From positions 1 to 64,000 of the forward strand of contig CAIRSA010000473.1 in assembly GCA_903881085.1 (NCBI GenBank): 64,000 nucleotides of DNA. Direction: 5' to 3'. The stretch is from an uncultured Acidobacteriia bacterium. Its GTDB lineage: Bacteria; Acidobacteriota; Terriglobia; Bryobacterales; Bryobacteraceae. A program made the position numbers and the translations under genes. Under the pieces are notes generated by a model that was given only the letters and a program-made list of their open reading frames with translations, was not told the origin of the DNA and searched no databases. Positions 61,273-64,000 of this stretch are shown here, piece after piece; positions within the stretch are counted from its first letter, which is position 1, and each line of letters opens with the position of its first letter.

Positions 61273-62670
61273 ATGAATTCATCGCAAATAACGCGGCGGT
61301 CTTTGGCCGCCGCGCTGGGCGCTCCGCTTGTTCCTGCGGCGGCTGAAACGCATCCGAATGTGCTGCTGCTCCATTGTCACGATCTGGGGCAGCATCTGCA
61401 CTGCTATGGCGTAGATGGCGTGAATTCGCCGCACCTCGATCAACTGGCTGCAGAGGGCGTGCTTTTTGAGAACCACTTCTGTTCGGCGCCACAATGCAGC
61501 CCGTCGCGGGCCTCGATCTTCACCGGACGGTATCCACATTCGAACGGTGTGATGGGCCTGACGCACGCCGATTTCGCCTGGGATTTGCACGAAGGGGAGC
61601 GGCACCTGGGGCAGATTCTGGGCGATGCGGGTTACGCCACTGCGTGCGTGGGTGTGATCCACGAAACGCGCTTGGGCGCCAAGCGTTGCGGTTTTGAAAG
61701 CTACGTCAATGCTTCGATGGCGGTGCCCATGGCCGACGCAGCGATTGCGCGCATGAAGGAGTTTGCGAAATCGCCGGGCAAGCCGTTTTATCTGCAGGCC
61801 GGTTGTATTGAGCCGCACCGTCTGCCGAGGCGCGACCGGGACGCGGATCAGGATTTTCTCGGCGTTAATCTGCAGCCTGATACCTCACGCGGCGTGACCG
61901 TGCCTCCGTACCTGAAAGACACGCCTGGCACGCGCGCGGAACTGGCCGAGTTGCAGGGCGCGGTGCGGCACATGGATGCGCAGATGGGGCGCGTGATTAC
62001 CGCGGTTCGCGAACTGGGGCTCGAAAAGAATACGCTGGTGATCTTCACCACCGACCACGGTATCGCCATGCCGCGTTCGAAGTGCTCAGTCTATGAGCCT
62101 GGTCTGCGCACGGCCTTCATCCTTCGCTACCCCGGACGGAACGGGTGGCACGGAGGAGTGCGCCATAAGCATCTGGTGTCGAACATCGATTGCGTTCCCA
62201 CGGTGCTCGACTTGGCTGGCGTGGCGGTTCCGGCGGCAGTGCAAGGCCGGTCGCTCGCGCCGTTGCTCAACGGGCAGCTTTACACGGCGCGCGACCGGAT
62301 ATTCGGCGAGATCACGTATCACGATTACTACGATCCTCGGCGCAGCATCCGCACTGCGACGCATAAGCTGATCGTCAATTTTTCCAGTGCCCCGGCGTTC
62401 ATGGATCCTTCGCAATCGTGGCGCCCCAGGGCGGATACGATTGTACCGGCCAATCACGCGCTGGCCTATCATGCGCCCTATGAACTGTACGATCTGACGC
62501 GCGATCCGTGGGAGCAGCACGACCTGTCGCGCGATGCGGCGTCGGCAAGTGTGTTGAATCAACTGCGACTGCAACTGGTCGAGCACATGAGGGCAACCGG
62601 CGATCCGATATTGAAGGGCGCGGTGACAGGCCCGCTCCATCAGCGCTCGCAGGCCTGGCTGTTGGGGTAG
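61273..62670 (+). CDS. Type I sulfatase, Tat-exported
   Basis: 465 residues from ATG 61273 (GGGGAG before it). Signal ITRRSLAAALGAP; HCHDLGQHLHCYG replaces the usual DD-x-G-x-x-D, so the first metal residues are altered; formylglycine site CSPSR with Cys75; the GKWHLG motif is replaced (VGVIHETRLGAKRCGF); TTDHGIAMP. It resembles heparan-N-sulfatase-like enzymes. Gene 5 in the sigma operon, 12 bases after the broken receptor. Confidence 0.88.
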   Translation: MNSSQITRRSLAAALGAPLVPAAAETHPNVLLLHCHDLGQHLHCYGVDGVNSPHLDQLAAEGVLFENHFCSAPQCSPSRASIFTGRYPHSNGVMGLTHADFAWDLHEGERHLGQILGDAGYATACVGVIHETRLGAKRCGFESYVNASMAVPMADAAIARMKEFAKSPGKPFYLQAGCIEPHRLPRRDRDADQDFLGVNLQPDTSRGVTVPPYLKDTPGTRAELAELQGAVRHMDAQMGRVITAVRELGLEKNTLVIFTTDHGIAMPRSKCSVYEPGLRTAFILRYPGRNGWHGGVRHKHLVSNIDCVPTVLDLAGVAVPAAVQGRSLAPLLNGQLYTARDRIFGEITYHDYYDPRRSIRTATHKLIVNFSSAPAFMDPSQSWRPRADTIVPANHALAYHAPYELYDLTRDPWEQHDLSRDAASASVLNQLRLQLVEHMRATGDPILKGAVTGPLHQRSQAWLLG

Positions 62671-62675
62671 TTGAA

Positions 62676-63683
62676 ATGACTTATACACGATTCGTATTCA
62701 TGCTCCTGGCCGCATGCCCGATTGCCCCGGCCGCTGACACTTACACCAATCCGGTGGGCAACAAGCCTGTGGTGATCGGTGATCCTTTTGTTCTCCAGCA
62801 TGCCGGAAAATACTACTTGTTCGGAACGAACGCGCCGGATGGATTCCGCGTCTCCGTTTCCACAGACCTCGTGCATTGGACTGACGCCGGTTACGCCTGG
62901 CGTAAGACCGCCGATTCCTGGTCCGATCCCCCATACTGGGCGCCCGAAGTGAAGTATTACCAGGGCAAGTTTTACATGACATACAGCGGCAGGGTACGTG
63001 GGTCGAAACCGGCAAGGTTGCTGACAGCCCTAGCCGTGAGCGATCGCCCCGAAGGCCCCTACAAGGACCTGCACGCCCCGTGGTTCGACCCGGGGTACTC
63101 CGTGATTGACGCAGATATCTTTGTCGATACCGATGGAACGCCGTACCTGTATTTCAGCCGTAACGGTTCGCAGGATGGTTATTCCTACGGAATTGTCTAC
63201 GGGGTAAAACTGACTCGAGACCTCGCAAAACTTGTGGGCGAACCAGTCAAGCTGCTTGAGGCCAGCCAACCATGGGAGCGCATCAACTGGGCGGACAATC
63301 GCTGTAATGAAGGGCCGACCGTACTCAAACATAACGGAAGGTACCTCATGACTTACTCGGCCAATCACACTGGGCGTCCGGGTTATGGCATCGGCGTCGC
63401 TTCGTCGGACAATCCGCTTGGGCCGTGGGTAAAAAACAAAGCAAATCCGATTCTGGCCAGTCACCTCGATATTGGCGTTTCATCGCCTGGCCACAACTCC
63501 ATCACGCTTTCGCCCGATGGCACGGAGATGTTCATCGTGTATCACACGCATGCCGACCCCAAGAATCCGGCAGGCGATCGCGTAATGAACATCGACCGGA
63601 TGGTTTTCGATGGCGATGGACTGCGCGTTATAGGACCTACGCGAACGCCCCAACCAATGCCATCGGGTACCCCGGTAAAATAG
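62676..63683 (+). CDS. Glycoside hydrolase family 43 enzyme
   Basis: 335 residues from ATG 62676, 5 bases after the sulfatase stop. Signal peptide ends near PAAD. The five-bladed propeller carries the GH43 triad: base Asp36 (VIGDPFV), pKa-modulating Asp145 (SVIDADIF) and acid Glu212 (NEGPTV). Known family activities are on arabinose, xylose or galactose linkages. With the sulfatase it fits removal of sulfate and side sugars from one polysaccharide. Last gene of the sigma operon. Confidence 0.9.
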   Translation: MTYTRFVFMLLAACPIAPAADTYTNPVGNKPVVIGDPFVLQHAGKYYLFGTNAPDGFRVSVSTDLVHWTDAGYAWRKTADSWSDPPYWAPEVKYYQGKFYMTYSGRVRGSKPARLLTALAVSDRPEGPYKDLHAPWFDPGYSVIDADIFVDTDGTPYLYFSRNGSQDGYSYGIVYGVKLTRDLAKLVGEPVKLLEASQPWERINWADNRCNEGPTVLKHNGRYLMTYSANHTGRPGYGIGVASSDNPLGPWVKNKANPILASHLDIGVSSPGHNSITLSPDGTEMFIVYHTHADPKNPAGDRVMNIDRMVFDGDGLRVIGPTRTPQPMPSGTPVK

Positions 63684-63684
63684 C

Positions 63685-63713
63685 CCAACCGTTAGGCAAG
63701 GCGCCTGCATCTT
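63685..63713 (+). promoter_or_regulatory. ECF promoter copy 5, drives the receptor at 63755
   Basis: CCAACCG (63685-63691), 15 bases, GCATCTT (63707-63713), starting one base after the GH43 stop and 41 bases before ATG 63755. Confidence 0.85.
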
Positions 63714-63754
63714 CACTTAACAGGACTCATACTGGCCTTAATTGAGGAGATGTC

Positions 63755-64000
63755 ATGACCAAGAATGTCTGGCGCGCATGTACTGTCGCTGCCCTGCTGG
63801 CCTCCATTTGCCTGGCCCAGCGCGATCGCGGAGTCATCACGGGAAACGTGACCGACTCGACCGGCGCGGTGCTGGCCAATGCTCAATTGAAGGTGATCCA
63901 GGTGGAAACCAACTCCACACTGCAATCACACACCTCTGACGCGGGAGCTTATACTGTGCCGAACCTCGCGATCGGAGCTTACCGCATCGAAGTCGAGGCC
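63755..64000 (+). CDS. Oar-like TonB-dependent receptor, N-terminal part
   Basis: 82 codons from ATG 63755 (GAGGAG upstream) to the window edge. Signal peptide ends near CLAQ, followed by a carboxypeptidase-regulatory-like domain (VITGNVTDSTGAVLANAQL...). Fifth unit under the CCAACCG/GCATC promoter and possibly the functional replacement for the broken receptor at 57959. Confidence 0.8.
   Translation, partial: MTKNVWRACTVAALLASICLAQRDRGVITGNVTDSTGAVLANAQLKVIQVETNSTLQSHTSDAGAYTVPNLAIGAYRIEVEA

Noticed and set aside
1-64000. CRISPR arrays, insertion sequences, tRNA or rRNA genes
   Set aside because: No regularly spaced repeats, transposase motifs or recognisable RNA genes were seen by eye; a tRNA scan was not possible.

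Overview
The window is a high-GC bacterial chromosome segment that looks like an acidobacterium of the Solibacter/Bryobacter type. This is an inference from content: many large Oar-like TonB-dependent receptors with an N-terminal carboxypeptidase-regulatory-like domain, seven Tat-type sulfatases, a DUF1592/DUF1552 pair and Tat- or lipobox-bearing redox proteins. No rRNA, tRNA or CRISPR array was recognised.

Region 1 (1-9.8 kb) handles sulfur, redox and periplasmic stress. It has two YeeE/YedE transporter genes, a STAS protein, a two-domain periplasmic protein followed by a frameshifted five-heme cytochrome, and a PadR regulator. A tightly coupled minus-strand operon follows: a Cys-rich periplasmic protein, an OB-like protein, a CcmH-like protein, TauE/SafE, DUF1634 and DUF302. 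A histidine kinase and an NtrC-type regulator diverge from it. A good sigma-54 promoter lies directly between the two, an arrangement like ZraP-ZraSR; further sigma-54 candidates precede the genes at 1412 and 29543.

Region 2 (9.9-15.2 kb) has an ECF sigma/anti-sigma pair and an ars-like operon (arsR, DGC protein, arsF-like, arsG-like, thioredoxin, arsD, arsA). ArsA is truncated, and its end runs into fragments of a methyltransferase and of a winged-helix regulator.

Region 3 (15.2-28.5 kb) is a five-gene minus-strand unit (receptor, sulfatase, receptor, DUF1552, DUF1592) with a divergent membrane-anchored winged-helix regulator and two palindromes between them. Region 4 (28.5-33.5 kb) holds small redox genes, a 28-residue ORF, an RraA-like gene, and an OB-like gene beside the relic of a PadR gene.

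Region 5 (33.5-64 kb) is receptor and sulfatase territory. One unit has three sulfatases plus a receptor joined by overlapping or almost touching stop and start codons. The other is the most interesting part of the window: an ECF sigma factor (56017) with its anti-sigma factor, surrounded by five copies of one bipartite promoter, CCAACCG-N15-GCATC(T/C)T. The copies lie just upstream of a receptor (47477-50941), a sulfatase (51085), a receptor (52661), the sigma operon itself (sigma, anti-sigma, multi-pass membrane protein, broken receptor, sulfatase, GH43) and the receptor that starts at 63755. This looks like a self-controlled ECF regulon for uptake and desulfation of a sulfated glycan. The receptor gene inside the sigma operon carries an in-frame amber codon and a frameshift.
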